Below, one piece after another: positions 7,979 through 16,424 of a DNA stretch of 64,000 nt. The DNA lies in the NCBI GenBank assembly GCA_023389155.1, contig JAEWEV010000013.1:124001-188000 (forward strand). Reading direction: 5' to 3'. The translations under genes were made by a program, and so were the position numbers. This DNA is from Pseudomonadota bacterium (GTDB lineage Bacteria > Pseudomonadota > Gammaproteobacteria > Burkholderiales > Burkholderiaceae_B). The notes under the pieces were generated by a model. The model searched no databases, was not told where the DNA came from, and saw nothing but the letters and a program-made list of their open reading frames with translations. The first letter of the stretch is position 1. Every line of letters begins with the position of its first letter.

Positions 7979-8497
7979 ATGCTCAGACTCATGCTGCTAC
8001 GTCATGCCAAGTCCGATTCAGCCCCCGGCCTTGCGGACCTGCAGAGACCCCTTGCCGAGCGTGGACGCCACGAGGCCGGGTGCGTGGCACAATACCTGGT
8101 GTCGCAGCAATTGCGCCCCGACCTGGCGGTCGTCTCCAGTGCAGTACGCACACAGCAAACCTGGGAATATGTTGCCCGGGCTTACGACTCGGGCATCGAA
8201 AAAGTCACGGAAAGCCGCATCTACGAAGCATCGGTACGCGATATTGTCCATGTCATACGTAATATTGAGCCTGGCCCGCGTACCGTATTGGTTGTCGGTC
8301 ATAACCCCGGCCTTTATTTGACGGCAGGATACTTTTACAAGGACGGCAATGCCGACGCATTCAGCCGGATGCAAACAGGATTTCCTCCTGCCTCACTGGT
8401 CGTGATGAATTTTGCGACAGATGAGTGGAGCGGGCTTGGTGAAAGTACTGGCACGCTTGAGCGGTTCGAAACACCGGAGAGTATTGAATCGAATTAG
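7979..8497 (+). CDS. sixA: SixA-like phosphohistidine phosphatase (histidine phosphatase superfamily)
   Basis: The 172-residue single-domain protein begins MLRLMLLRHAKSD, with the catalytic RHA motif and nucleophile H9. The second histidine lies in VVGHNPG (about residue 107), and LAERGRHEA and SSAVRTQQTWE complete the SixA pattern. SixA removes phosphate from phosphohistidine in HPt or PTS proteins. The gene follows a response regulator gene by 81 bp, and a possible joint role in phosphorelay is inference. The symbol is a family assignment, not proof of orthology. Confidence 0.75.
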   Translation: MLRLMLLRHAKSDSAPGLADLQRPLAERGRHEAGCVAQYLVSQQLRPDLAVVSSAVRTQQTWEYVARAYDSGIEKVTESRIYEASVRDIVHVIRNIEPGPRTVLVVGHNPGLYLTAGYFYKDGNADAFSRMQTGFPPASLVVMNFATDEWSGLGESTGTLERFETPESIESN

Positions 8498-8594
8498 ATA
8501 CAAGCGATAGATGAAAAATGGTTGCTTCTTTCACGTGTTTGCAATTCACGGATCTATCGACTCAGCAATCGGGAGCAGGAAGCGTCCTTGATAT

Positions 8595-8960
8595 CTACTC
8601 CATCGTGGTCATGGGATGGCGCGCGATAAAGTCTATGAGCGCACGCCTTTTGGCAGACAGCTGATCCTGGGTGGGATAAACCGCGTACACGTCTGCCGGC
8701 TCATACCAATCCGGCAGAACGGTACAGAGTTTGCCTTCGTTTATCGGTTTTTGAACGCGTCATTGCGAACGTAATATAAGGCCATACCCTGACAGCGCCC
8801 AGGGCAGAGCGATTTGGCCATCGTTTGTGCTCAATCTGGCACGCACTTTCAGAGCATCATGACGTGTGTCATTAACTGAGGAACGAAGCAATGCCGGCGT
8901 TAATTCAGATGCAACGCGTTTCGCACGCGAAAACCGCACATTCTTGGTACAAGTAAACAT
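8595..8960 (-). pseudogene. LysR-family regulator remnant (C-terminal half, nonsense mutation)
   Basis: Minus-strand translation gives ALKVRARLSTNDGQIALPWALSGYGLILRSQ-stop-RVQKPINEGKLCTVLPDWYEPADVYAVYP...FIARHPMTTME, clearly the effector-domain end of a CrgA-type LysR regulator. The in-frame TGA at about 8760-8762 stands where relatives usually have Trp, so TGG to TGA is the simplest explanation. The N-terminal helix-turn-helix and first effector subdomain are missing. The remnant abuts the 3' end of the next, intact LysR gene on the same strand, consistent with replacement or deletion at this locus. Confidence 0.75.
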
Positions 8961-9862
8961 TAATCTGCATAGCCTTCCGCGGTCATGAAAGACTTCAGAA
9001 TATCGATGAACGACTGTGACAGATGTGATATTGGTTCGTCAGCGATCCTCACCAGATACGCAGTCAGTTTAGGAGCATTCTCGATCGGGCGAGTGACAAA
9101 TCGGCTGGCTGACCAGCTACGTGCTGAGAATTGGTCCACCAGCGAGATTCCCGCACCCGCCTGCACCAGCGCACAGGCATTTTGCGGCGATCCGACCTCT
9201 ACCACGGGCCTGGCATTGAGGTCATGCTGTTGAAATAGCTGCTGTACCATCTGCCCAAAGGACGATTCCCTGTCATAAGAAATAAAAGGGTAGGGTAGCA
9301 GATCGGTGATTTTCAGCGTTGCACGGCTGGACAAGGGGTGGTTATAAGGAAGAATACATACCAGGTCAGCCTCGCCGATTTTTTCCTGCTCAAGATTGGG
9401 ATGTGACATAGGCAAGATGGTGATGGCCAGATCTGCCTGCCGTTTCAACAGACGCTCGATCAATGGCAAGTGCGTAAGATAGCGGAAGGTGAGCTTGACG
9501 TTCTCATGATGCTTTCGATATTCCGTGATCACTGAGGGGATCAGCATTTGTCCCAGGCTCGGTGTAGCGATGAGGTTCAGGATACCCTCCTGATTTTCTC
9601 GCAGTTCACGTGCCATTTCATTGACGCGCTGAACCCCCTCGTAGACATTCTCCACCTGATGAAAAAGTTTTTTCGCCTCGAGTGTTGCGTGCAGTCTGCC
9701 GCGTATGCGTTCGAACAGCGGAAATCCAATACGCACCTCCAGATGAGAGAGCATTCGGCTGACAGCCGGCTGGGAAACGAACAGCAATTCTGACGCACCA
9801 CGAATCGAGCCTGTAATCATTACGGCCCGAAATACTTCAATTTGTCGCAAATTCAATTCCAT
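8960..9862 (-). CDS. LysR-family transcriptional regulator (divergent from hydantoinase operon)
   Basis: The 300-residue protein has a typical LysR N-terminal helix-turn-helix (MELNLRQIEVFRAVMITGSIRGASELLFVSQPAVSRMLSHLE, about residues 1-60) and an effector-binding domain (about 90-290) with IATPSLGQMLIPSVI and AGAGISLVDQF. It is transcribed away from the hydantoinase operon with a 249-bp spacer. It is therefore the likely regulator of that operon, responding to a substrate or intermediate. The downstream LysR remnant on the same strand is unrelated to its reading frame. Confidence 0.9.
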   Translation of the reverse strand: MELNLRQIEVFRAVMITGSIRGASELLFVSQPAVSRMLSHLEVRIGFPLFERIRGRLHATLEAKKLFHQVENVYEGVQRVNEMARELRENQEGILNLIATPSLGQMLIPSVITEYRKHHENVKLTFRYLTHLPLIERLLKRQADLAITILPMSHPNLEQEKIGEADLVCILPYNHPLSSRATLKITDLLPYPFISYDRESSFGQMVQQLFQQHDLNARPVVEVGSPQNACALVQAGAGISLVDQFSARSWSASRFVTRPIENAPKLTAYLVRIADEPISHLSQSFIDILKSFMTAEGYAD

Positions 9863-10111
9863 GACATGGTGTCCTGTGGTGCACGTTGTAAATAAAACAT
9901 GAAGTTAATCTCTGCTGCGGTGCAGAAAGTACCAAAACAGTGCAAAAGCCGCACCAGCGCGGGGACACACAGGGTTTTCCCGGAATGGCAATGTTGTTCT
10001 GCAGCTTGAGTAATTAACACTATGTTAAGTATTACGACTGAAATGTCAATAGAAATTCGTCAGCTTACTGGCCATAATACATTTCATACAGGCCATACGG
10101 AGTTCGATGTG

Positions 10112-11617
10112 ATGCCAGAAAGCACCTCTTCAATTTCAGATGAATTAAACGATTTTGATCTCACGATTCGCAATGGAAGGATCAGCAACGCAGACGGTAC
10201 GTTCTTTGCCGATATCGGTGTGCGAAATGGTGTCATCGCCGCCATAGAGCCTAATCTTCCCCCGGGTCGTGAAGACGTGGATGCTGATGGACTATGGGTG
10301 TTACCCGGTGGAATCGACAGTCATACCCATATTGAGCAACTGTCCGGCATGGGTGTTATGTGTGCGGATGATTTTTACTCAGGGACAGTGTCGGCAGCCT
10401 TTGGCGGTACAACGTCAATCCTGTCTTTCGCTGCTCAGCATCGGAATGATCGCATCACGGATGTGCTTGCGGATTACGCTGAGCGCGCTCGTGAAAAAGC
10501 CGTGATTGATTATGGCTTTCATCTGATTCTGACGAATCCGGACGAACAGACTCTGACCCAGGATTTGCCATCTGTGATTGAAAGCGGCATTACTTCGCTG
10601 AAAGTCTATATGACTTATGACGCACTCAAGCTGGATGATTACCAATTACTCGATGTGCTCGCCACTGCAGGAGAACACGGCGCACTGGTCATGCTGCATG
10701 CTGAAAATCACGACATGATACGGTGGGTGGCACGACGCTTGCTGGAACGCGGGCATTACGCACCCAAATATCACGCCGTTGCACATGATGTTTTGGCTGA
10801 ATCGGAGGCCACGCACCGGGCAATTACGCTATCCCGTCTGGTTGATGTCCCGGTTCTCATTGTTCACGTCGCCGGAAGCGAAACCGTCGATATTATCCGG
10901 CATGCCAGGAATCTGGGTGCTGCTGTCCATGCCGAGAGCTGCCCGCAGTATCTTTTTCTGGAAGCAAAAGACAGTGATCGGGAAGCGATGGAAGGGGCAA
11001 AGTTTTGCTGCAGTCCACCGCCAGGAGATGTCCGGTCTCAGGAATCGGTGTGGCAGGGCTTCAAGGACGGAACACTGACTGTTTACTCTTCTGATCATGC
11101 GCCCTATCGGTTTGATGCGTCAGGAAAACTGCCCAAAGGTGACAAAACAAAGTTCAAGGAAATGGCCAACGGTGTGCCAGGAATAGAGCTGAGGCTTCCC
11201 CTGCTTTTTTCAGAGGGGGTAATCACTGGACGCATTACCATCGAGGAGTTCGTGGCACTGACTGCCACCAACCATGCGCACATGTATGGGATGGCGTCTC
11301 AAAAGGGAAGTATTCAAAAAGGGCTGGATGCAGATCTGGCGCTTTGGGATCCGGCATCTCGCAGAACGATCACCGCAGATCAGTTGCACGATAACGTCGG
11401 CTACACACCCTACGAAGGCCGGGTGGTGACGGGGTGGCCGGTTCAGGTTTTCAGCAGGGGCCGGTGCATTGTCAAAGAGGGTTCGCTCCAGGCAGAACGC
11501 GGAAGCGGGAAGTTTATTGCCCGTGAGCGTCCCTCTCCGGTAGTACAGCGCACCGGCACAACACCGGGCAGAAACCTTTTTCGCCAGCAGATAGGACTTG
11601 GCGTGTTCAGAAAGTAA
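10112..11617 (+). CDS. Dihydropyrimidinase/hydantoinase-type cyclic amidohydrolase
   Basis: The 501-residue amidohydrolase carries the dinuclear metal site of D-hydantoinases and dihydropyrimidinases: H71 and H73 in GGIDSHTHIEQ, a carboxylated Lys in SLKVYMTYDAL (about residue 164), His in MLHAEN and IVHVAGS, and the catalytic Asp in YSSDHAPY. It opens cyclic ureides or imides to N-carbamoyl or amide acids in the cytoplasm. The ATG at 10112 is chosen because GGAG lies nine bases upstream and family homology starts about 15 residues later; an upstream ATG at 10022 has no ribosome site. It heads an operon through 18662 with an ABC importer, a racemase and two dehydrogenases. No N-carbamoylase gene is present in the operon, so the true ring substrate is open. 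Confidence 0.88.
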   Translation: MPESTSSISDELNDFDLTIRNGRISNADGTFFADIGVRNGVIAAIEPNLPPGREDVDADGLWVLPGGIDSHTHIEQLSGMGVMCADDFYSGTVSAAFGGTTSILSFAAQHRNDRITDVLADYAERAREKAVIDYGFHLILTNPDEQTLTQDLPSVIESGITSLKVYMTYDALKLDDYQLLDVLATAGEHGALVMLHAENHDMIRWVARRLLERGHYAPKYHAVAHDVLAESEATHRAITLSRLVDVPVLIVHVAGSETVDIIRHARNLGAAVHAESCPQYLFLEAKDSDREAMEGAKFCCSPPPGDVRSQESVWQGFKDGTLTVYSSDHAPYRFDASGKLPKGDKTKFKEMANGVPGIELRLPLLFSEGVITGRITIEEFVALTATNHAHMYGMASQKGSIQKGLDADLALWDPASRRTITADQLHDNVGYTPYEGRVVTGWPVQVFSRGRCIVKEGSLQAERGSGKFIARERPSPVVQRTGTTPGRNLFRQQIGLGVFRK

Positions 11618-11676
11618 GACCAACCTTTGCCAGACAGCGCTGGCGTTCTCGTAGCCATTCCGTACAGGAGATTTAG

Positions 11677-12531
11677 ATGGAAAAACTGAAGACAATTTTA
11701 AGTGCCGGTGTCGTGAATCTTGCGATATTGGGAAGCATCATGAATGTGGCGTACGCGAATGACACGCCACTGCGCACCGCCGTAGATGCGACATTTGCGC
11801 CTCATGCCATGCCAAAACTCGGAGGAGGTGTGCAGGGATTCAATGTCGACCTGGGCGAGGAAATCGCCAGGCGTCTGGGGCAGAAAATCACAATTGAGCC
11901 TGCTGAATTCTCCGGCCTGGTACCGGGCCTAAACAGCAAAAGATATGATTTTCTGATTGCGCCAGTGACGGTAACGCCCGAGCGCGCGAAGTCGCTTCTG
12001 TTCACGGAAGGGTATCTGGATACCGACTATACATTTCTGGGTAGTGAGAAAGCGCCACCAGTCGAACATCTTGAACAGTTGAAGGGCAAGAAGCTGGCGG
12101 TGAACAAAGGATCCAATTATGAAGGATGGGCCCGTGATCACGCAAAGGAGTATGGCTTCAGTTATGACGTCTACAGTAGCAACGCCGATGCCGTTCAGGC
12201 CTTGCAGGCGGGTCGGGCCGACTACAACCTCGCGGGTACGACAGTTGTCGCGTGGACGGCTCAGAAGAGACCGAATCTGAAGACCAGCTATACGATCAAG
12301 ACCGGGCTTGTCTGGGCTCTGGCATTCCGCAAAGATGACAAGGAAGGCAGGGACAGGATTTCAAATGTGCTCAAGTGCATGAAGAAAGACGGAACGGTGG
12401 CTGCATTGGCAAAAAAATGGTTTGACTTCGAGCCGGAAGCAACCAATTCAGCCGTCATGGTGGTGCCAGGTACTGGCGTTCCTGATACCGAGGGCTACGA
12501 TCCCACGCCTGTGACACCGAACTGCTCATAA
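11677..12531 (+). CDS. Amino-acid-type ABC transporter substrate-binding protein
   Basis: This family 3 solute-binding protein of 284 residues has a signal peptide (cleavage near VAYAN) and the two-lobed fold signatures LRTAVDATFAPHAMPKLGGGVQGFNVDLGEEIARRLG, RYDFLIAPVTVTPERAKSLLFTEGY and KGKKLAVNKGSNYEGW. These proteins deliver polar amino acids and related compounds to GlnP/HisM-type permeases. The gene lies between the hydantoinase and its ATPase and two permease genes, so the ligand may be a hydantoin, carbamoyl amino acid or related ureide. A GGAG ribosome site precedes the ATG. Confidence 0.88.
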   Translation: MEKLKTILSAGVVNLAILGSIMNVAYANDTPLRTAVDATFAPHAMPKLGGGVQGFNVDLGEEIARRLGQKITIEPAEFSGLVPGLNSKRYDFLIAPVTVTPERAKSLLFTEGYLDTDYTFLGSEKAPPVEHLEQLKGKKLAVNKGSNYEGWARDHAKEYGFSYDVYSSNADAVQALQAGRADYNLAGTTVVAWTAQKRPNLKTSYTIKTGLVWALAFRKDDKEGRDRISNVLKCMKKDGTVAALAKKWFDFEPEATNSAVMVVPGTGVPDTEGYDPTPVTPNCS

Positions 12532-12574
12532 CGGATGTCATTTACACAGACCAGATAACGAAAGGCCGACGACA

Positions 12575-13330
12575 ATGGATGCGAATGCAATGATTCTCCA
12601 GATTTCCGATCTACGCAAGCAATATGGCAGTACAGAGGTGCTGCGAGGCGTTAACCTGAATGTTCGAAAAGGCGAACTGGTTTGTGTTATTGGCCCGTCA
12701 GGATCCGGGAAAAGTACCATGTTGCGCTGCTGCAATTTGCTGGAAACACCAACCTCAGGAAAAATCGTTGCTGCCTCACATGATGTGATGGACACGGCAA
12801 CCGATATCAACCGTATGCGGCAGGATATTGGCATGGTGTTTCAGCAGTTCAATCTTTACCCCCATATGACGGCATTGGGCAATGTTGCGCTTGCGCTTTC
12901 CAAGGTTCAGGGAAAAAGCAAACAGCAGGCAAATGACCTTGCCATGCAGGCGTTGGAGCAGGTTGGTCTGAAAGAAAAGGCAATGTCAAAACCCGGCGAG
13001 CTCTCAGGCGGTCAGCAGCAACGGGTTGGCATCGCTCGCGCCATCGCACTCAAACCCAAAATCATCCTTTTTGACGAACCGACGAGCGCGCTGGATCCGG
13101 AACTGGTCGACGATGTCCTGAATGTCATGCGTGATCTGCGCGAGCGTGGGATGACGATGGTCGTTGTCACTCATGAAATGGCTTTCGCTCATGCTGCTGC
13201 AGATCAGGTTGTTTTCATGGATGAAGGCAGAGTCGTGGAAAGCGGAACGGCTTCGGAGGTGTTTGAACGGCCCCGCGAAGTACGCACCCGGAATTTTCTG
13301 GCACGTTACGCGAACAGGATGGCTCACTGA
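12575..13330 (+). CDS. Amino-acid-type ABC transporter ATP-binding protein (GlnQ-like)
   Basis: The 251-residue ATPase shows Walker A GPSGSGKST, Q-loop FQQFNLYPHMT, signature LSGGQQQR, Walker B IILFDEP and switch VTHEM. Sequence and length match the GlnQ/HisP/ArtP group that energises uptake of polar amino acids. It shares one base with the following permease gene (stop and start overlap as TGATG), supporting an operon. Confidence 0.92.
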   Translation: MDANAMILQISDLRKQYGSTEVLRGVNLNVRKGELVCVIGPSGSGKSTMLRCCNLLETPTSGKIVAASHDVMDTATDINRMRQDIGMVFQQFNLYPHMTALGNVALALSKVQGKSKQQANDLAMQALEQVGLKEKAMSKPGELSGGQQQRVGIARAIALKPKIILFDEPTSALDPELVDDVLNVMRDLRERGMTMVVVTHEMAFAHAAADQVVFMDEGRVVESGTASEVFERPREVRTRNFLARYANRMAH

Positions 13331-14007
13331 TGGATGCAATGAGCGGATTTTTCTTTACGTTTTTCAATGGCGAGGTCGCGCGGGAATACTTTCCGGTCAT
13401 CGTCAAGGGCGCAGGGGTCACACTGATTGCCGGGTTTGCAGTTGTGATAACAGGCACGGCGCTGGGAATAATGCTGGCCATTATCCGTACGCTGAGGTGC
13501 CGTCCGGTTTCCCTCCTTATTGTTGCGTTTGCAGACATTATGCGGTCATTGCCACCACTGGCGCTTCTCATTATTTTTTATTTTGGGCTGTCCGAAGTGG
13601 GCGTGCCTTTATCTGCCTTTACTGTGACCTGGCTATCTCTGTCTCTTGTGCTGGCTGCCTATGCGGAAGAAAGCGTGTGGGCTGGCATTACGTCGCTTCC
13701 AAAGGGACAAATGGAAGCGGCACGGTCTACAGGCATGACGTGGGCGCATGCAATGCGATACGTGATTGTGCCGCAGGGCATACGGCGGGCCATCCCCACA
13801 CTGACCAATCGCATTATTTCAATCACGAAAAATACGGCACTGGGTTCGGTGGTTTCGCTGAATGAAATTCTGAACAATGCTCAGGGCGCAAGCAGCTATT
13901 CCGGCAACCCCACGCCGCTTATGATGGCTGCGATCGCTTATGTTGCGATTTTTCTTCCGTTTGTCATTTTTTCCAGATGGCTGGAGCAACGCTGGGTTCA
14001 GGGGTGA
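13330..14007 (+). CDS. Amino-acid-type ABC transporter permease 1
   Basis: The inner-membrane permease of 225 residues has about five hydrophobic segments and the HisM/GlnP-type cytoplasmic coupling motif EAARSTGMTWAHAMRYVIVPQGIRRAIP. A cytoplasmic loop DIMRSLPPLALLII matches the family motif usually written FRGTP. It probably forms a heterodimeric channel with the next permease. Confidence 0.9.
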   Translation: MDAMSGFFFTFFNGEVAREYFPVIVKGAGVTLIAGFAVVITGTALGIMLAIIRTLRCRPVSLLIVAFADIMRSLPPLALLIIFYFGLSEVGVPLSAFTVTWLSLSLVLAAYAEESVWAGITSLPKGQMEAARSTGMTWAHAMRYVIVPQGIRRAIPTLTNRIISITKNTALGSVVSLNEILNNAQGASSYSGNPTPLMMAAIAYVAIFLPFVIFSRWLEQRWVQG

Positions 14008-14017
14008 AGGAAAGACG

Positions 14018-14686
14018 ATGGAAGGATTTATACAAGGCTTTTTCAATCTGGATGTTTACAAAGAGGTTTTTCCCTATCTGCTCAGCGGATTATGGACGAC
14101 GATCTGGCTTTCGGCAATTGTCATTCCCGTTGGCGCGGTTGCCGGATTGCTGCTGGCCGTGGGTATGACCCAGTCGCGCAATCGGTTCGTGTACTGGCCT
14201 ATTGTGATTTACATCGACTTTTTCCGGGCATTCCCGCCGCTGGTTCTGCTCATCCTGGTGTATTTCGGATGGCCATTTCTGGGTATTGAACTGAACAAGC
14301 TCACCGCTGTGGTCATCGCGTTCGGGCTCAATAACGCAAGCTATTTTGCAGAGGTATTCCGCGCCGGGCTGGAAGGTGTATCAAAGGGTCAGATGGAAGC
14401 GGCGCGTTCGACCGGGCTGTCCAGGTCCAGGGCGCTGGTCTACGTTGTGATTCCTCAGGCCGTGCGTAATGTGCTCCCCGATCTGGTCGGAAACAGCATT
14501 GAAGTGGTGAAGCTGACAACAATCGCAAGTGTGGTTGCGTTGCCTGAACTGCTGAGAGCTGCAAGAGATGCGCAATCGATTGTGTACAACCCCTCGCCGA
14601 TCATGCTTGCAGCATTGATGTATCTGGCCCTGCTCTGGCCTTTGACGAGGTGGTTGGGCAGGCTGGAAAACAAACGGAATCAGTAA
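14018..14686 (+). CDS. Amino-acid-type ABC transporter permease 2
   Basis: This second permease (222 residues) has the same family pattern: DFFRAFPPLVLLILVYFG and the coupling motif EAARSTGLSRSRALVYVVIPQAVRNVLP. The ATG at 14018 has a GAAGGA ribosome site and gives the usual family length; an earlier in-frame start at 13940 would overlap the first permease by 68 bp. Together with the preceding binding protein, ATPase and permease it completes one importer. Confidence 0.9.
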   Translation: MEGFIQGFFNLDVYKEVFPYLLSGLWTTIWLSAIVIPVGAVAGLLLAVGMTQSRNRFVYWPIVIYIDFFRAFPPLVLLILVYFGWPFLGIELNKLTAVVIAFGLNNASYFAEVFRAGLEGVSKGQMEAARSTGLSRSRALVYVVIPQAVRNVLPDLVGNSIEVVKLTTIASVVALPELLRAARDAQSIVYNPSPIMLAALMYLALLWPLTRWLGRLENKRNQ

Positions 14687-14727
14687 AACCAATGCCTGCC
14701 GGTTCTGGTAATTGAATGACGATTGCA

Positions 14728-14771
14728 ATGATCGATAAATGATCGATAAATGATCGATAAATGATTGATGA
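14728..14771 (+). repeat. 11-bp tandem repeat in operon spacer
   Basis: Three exact copies of ATGATCGATAA and a fourth divergent copy (ATGATTGATGA) run head to tail in the 113-bp spacer between the permease and the DapA-like gene. The unit contains the palindrome ATCGAT. It may be replication slippage, or a spacer tuning expression of the downstream genes. Confidence 0.9.
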
Positions 14772-14799
14772 CTCTTATTATTGACAAGGAATGATGACT

Positions 14800-15744
14800 A
14801 TGGGATCCACCAAGCAACTTATGAATGAAACGTCCAGAGGTGTGTTTGTCATTGCGGCGACACCATTCACGGATGTCGGGGAAGTCGACTTGGAAAGTAT
14901 TGATAGCCTGACCGAGTTTTACCTGGAAAAAGGCGTATCGGGTATGACTATCCTGGGGATGATGGGTGAAGCCCCAAAACTGAGCGAGCAGGAAACCACG
15001 GCCGTTATGACGCGGTTTCTGAAGCGGGTGAATGGCCGCGTACCCGTCACCGTTGGGGTCAGTAGTGCTTCGAATCTGCGTTTGGAGCGGCTGGCCGGGG
15101 AAGCAATGTCGCTCGGAGCTGCTGGCGTGATGGTTGCGCCCATTCCCAATCTTAAGCTGGATGAGCAGGTGCATGGGTATTTTTCCAGTATCGCGAATCT
15201 TCTGGGCAAGGATATTCCTTTTTGCCTGCAGGATTTTCCTCAGGCAACGGGAGTTCATCTGTCGGTGCGCGTCATTCTGCAGCTGATCGACGAGTTCCCG
15301 CAGATCGTGATGCTCAAGCACGAGGATTTTCCAGGTATGCGAAAACTCAGCCAGATCCGGGAGCAGAGTAAGGCGGAAGGTCACCGACGTATCAGTATTC
15401 TGGTCGGCAATGGCGGACTGTTTCTGCCTCAGGAAATGCTCAGGGGCGCCGATGGGGCGATGACCGGATTTGCTTACCCTGAAATGCTTGTTCAGGTCTG
15501 CCGGTTATTTGATGCCGGAAAGGCGCGGGAGGCCGAGGATCTGTTCAATATTTATTTGCCGTTACTGCGCCATGAGTTTCAGTACGGTGTGGGGCTGGCA
15601 TTGCGCAAGGAAACACTGTGCCGTCGTGGCGCGATCCGTTCGGCCTTTGTTCGCAGACCTGGGCCAGTACTGGATGCAAAAGATCAGGAAGAACTCGGGG
15701 GATTGATTTCAAGACTGGAAGCCGAATTGGCTACGGTTTCCTAG
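14800..15744 (+). CDS. DapA-family (dihydrodipicolinate synthase/NAL) lyase
   Basis: The protein (about 314 residues) is a class I pyruvate-type aldolase of the DapA/NanA superfamily. It has the substrate loop MTILGMMGEAPKLSEQE and a Schiff-base lysine in VMLKHEDFPG. The position normally carrying YNxP reads LQDFPQ, as in members with non-lysine pathways. The start at 14800 is preferred because AAGGA lies eight bases upstream; ATGs at 14791 and 14794 are too close to it. Its operon partners suggest it cleaves or forms a 2-oxo acid in catabolism rather than making lysine; this is inference. Confidence 0.8.
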   Translation: MGSTKQLMNETSRGVFVIAATPFTDVGEVDLESIDSLTEFYLEKGVSGMTILGMMGEAPKLSEQETTAVMTRFLKRVNGRVPVTVGVSSASNLRLERLAGEAMSLGAAGVMVAPIPNLKLDEQVHGYFSSIANLLGKDIPFCLQDFPQATGVHLSVRVILQLIDEFPQIVMLKHEDFPGMRKLSQIREQSKAEGHRRISILVGNGGLFLPQEMLRGADGAMTGFAYPEMLVQVCRLFDAGKAREAEDLFNIYLPLLRHEFQYGVGLALRKETLCRRGAIRSAFVRRPGPVLDAKDQEELGGLISRLEAELATVS

Positions 15745-15759
15745 ATATCGGGATCGGCA

Positions 15760-16419
15760 ATGCAAAAAATCGTGTACGTCATCAATCCGAACAGTAATGC
15801 CAGCGTGACACAGGCCATGGATAAGGCTCTGGATCCGCTGCGCCGGAGTGATCTTCCAAAAATCGAATGTGTCACGTTAACTGATGGCCCACCGGGGATT
15901 GCATCCCAGCAAGATGTAGACCTTGCGGCGGTGCTCGTTTCCCAATTCGCGCGGCGCCACCAGGCTGAGGCTGCCTGCTTTATTACCGCATGCTTCAGTG
16001 ATCCTGGTCTTCATGCCTTGCGGGAAATTCAGAGTGTGCCAGGCTTTGGGATTAGTGAATGCGCCATGCTTACTGCATTGACGATTGGACAACATGTGGG
16101 CGTCATTGCGATGGCACAGGGATCCATTGCCCGGCACTATCGGAAGTGGGGTGCCATGGGTATACACACGAGGGTGGCCGGCGAGGTGTCCATCAATCGT
16201 TCCGTCGCCTCCTTATCCGACGAAGCGGAAACTGTAGCGGCGATGGTGGTGGCCGCCAGGCGCCTGCGTGATGAAAACCGGGCCGATGTGCTGGTCATGG
16301 GATGCGCGGGTATGGCCTCGTACCGGGATGCTGTGCAGGATGCGGTCGGCGTGCCGGTCGTGGAACCGACCCAGGCAGCGGTGGCGATGGCGCTTGGACG
16401 ATTGCAATTGGGATGGTGA
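15760..16419 (+). CDS. Asp/Glu/hydantoin racemase family protein
   Basis: The 219-residue protein has IVYVINPNSNASVTQAMD and the two catalytic cysteines in ITACFSDPG and VMGCAGM, as in hydantoin and allantoin racemases. These enzymes interconvert stereoisomers by two-base proton transfer without cofactor. Placement 15 bp after the DapA-like gene and in the hydantoinase operon supports action on a cyclic ureide or its product. The ATG at 15760 lies 15 bp after the upstream stop with only a weak GG-rich site. Confidence 0.85.
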   Translation: MQKIVYVINPNSNASVTQAMDKALDPLRRSDLPKIECVTLTDGPPGIASQQDVDLAAVLVSQFARRHQAEAACFITACFSDPGLHALREIQSVPGFGISECAMLTALTIGQHVGVIAMAQGSIARHYRKWGAMGIHTRVAGEVSINRSVASLSDEAETVAAMVVAARRLRDENRADVLVMGCAGMASYRDAVQDAVGVPVVEPTQAAVAMALGRLQLGW

Positions 16420-16424
16420 TAGTG

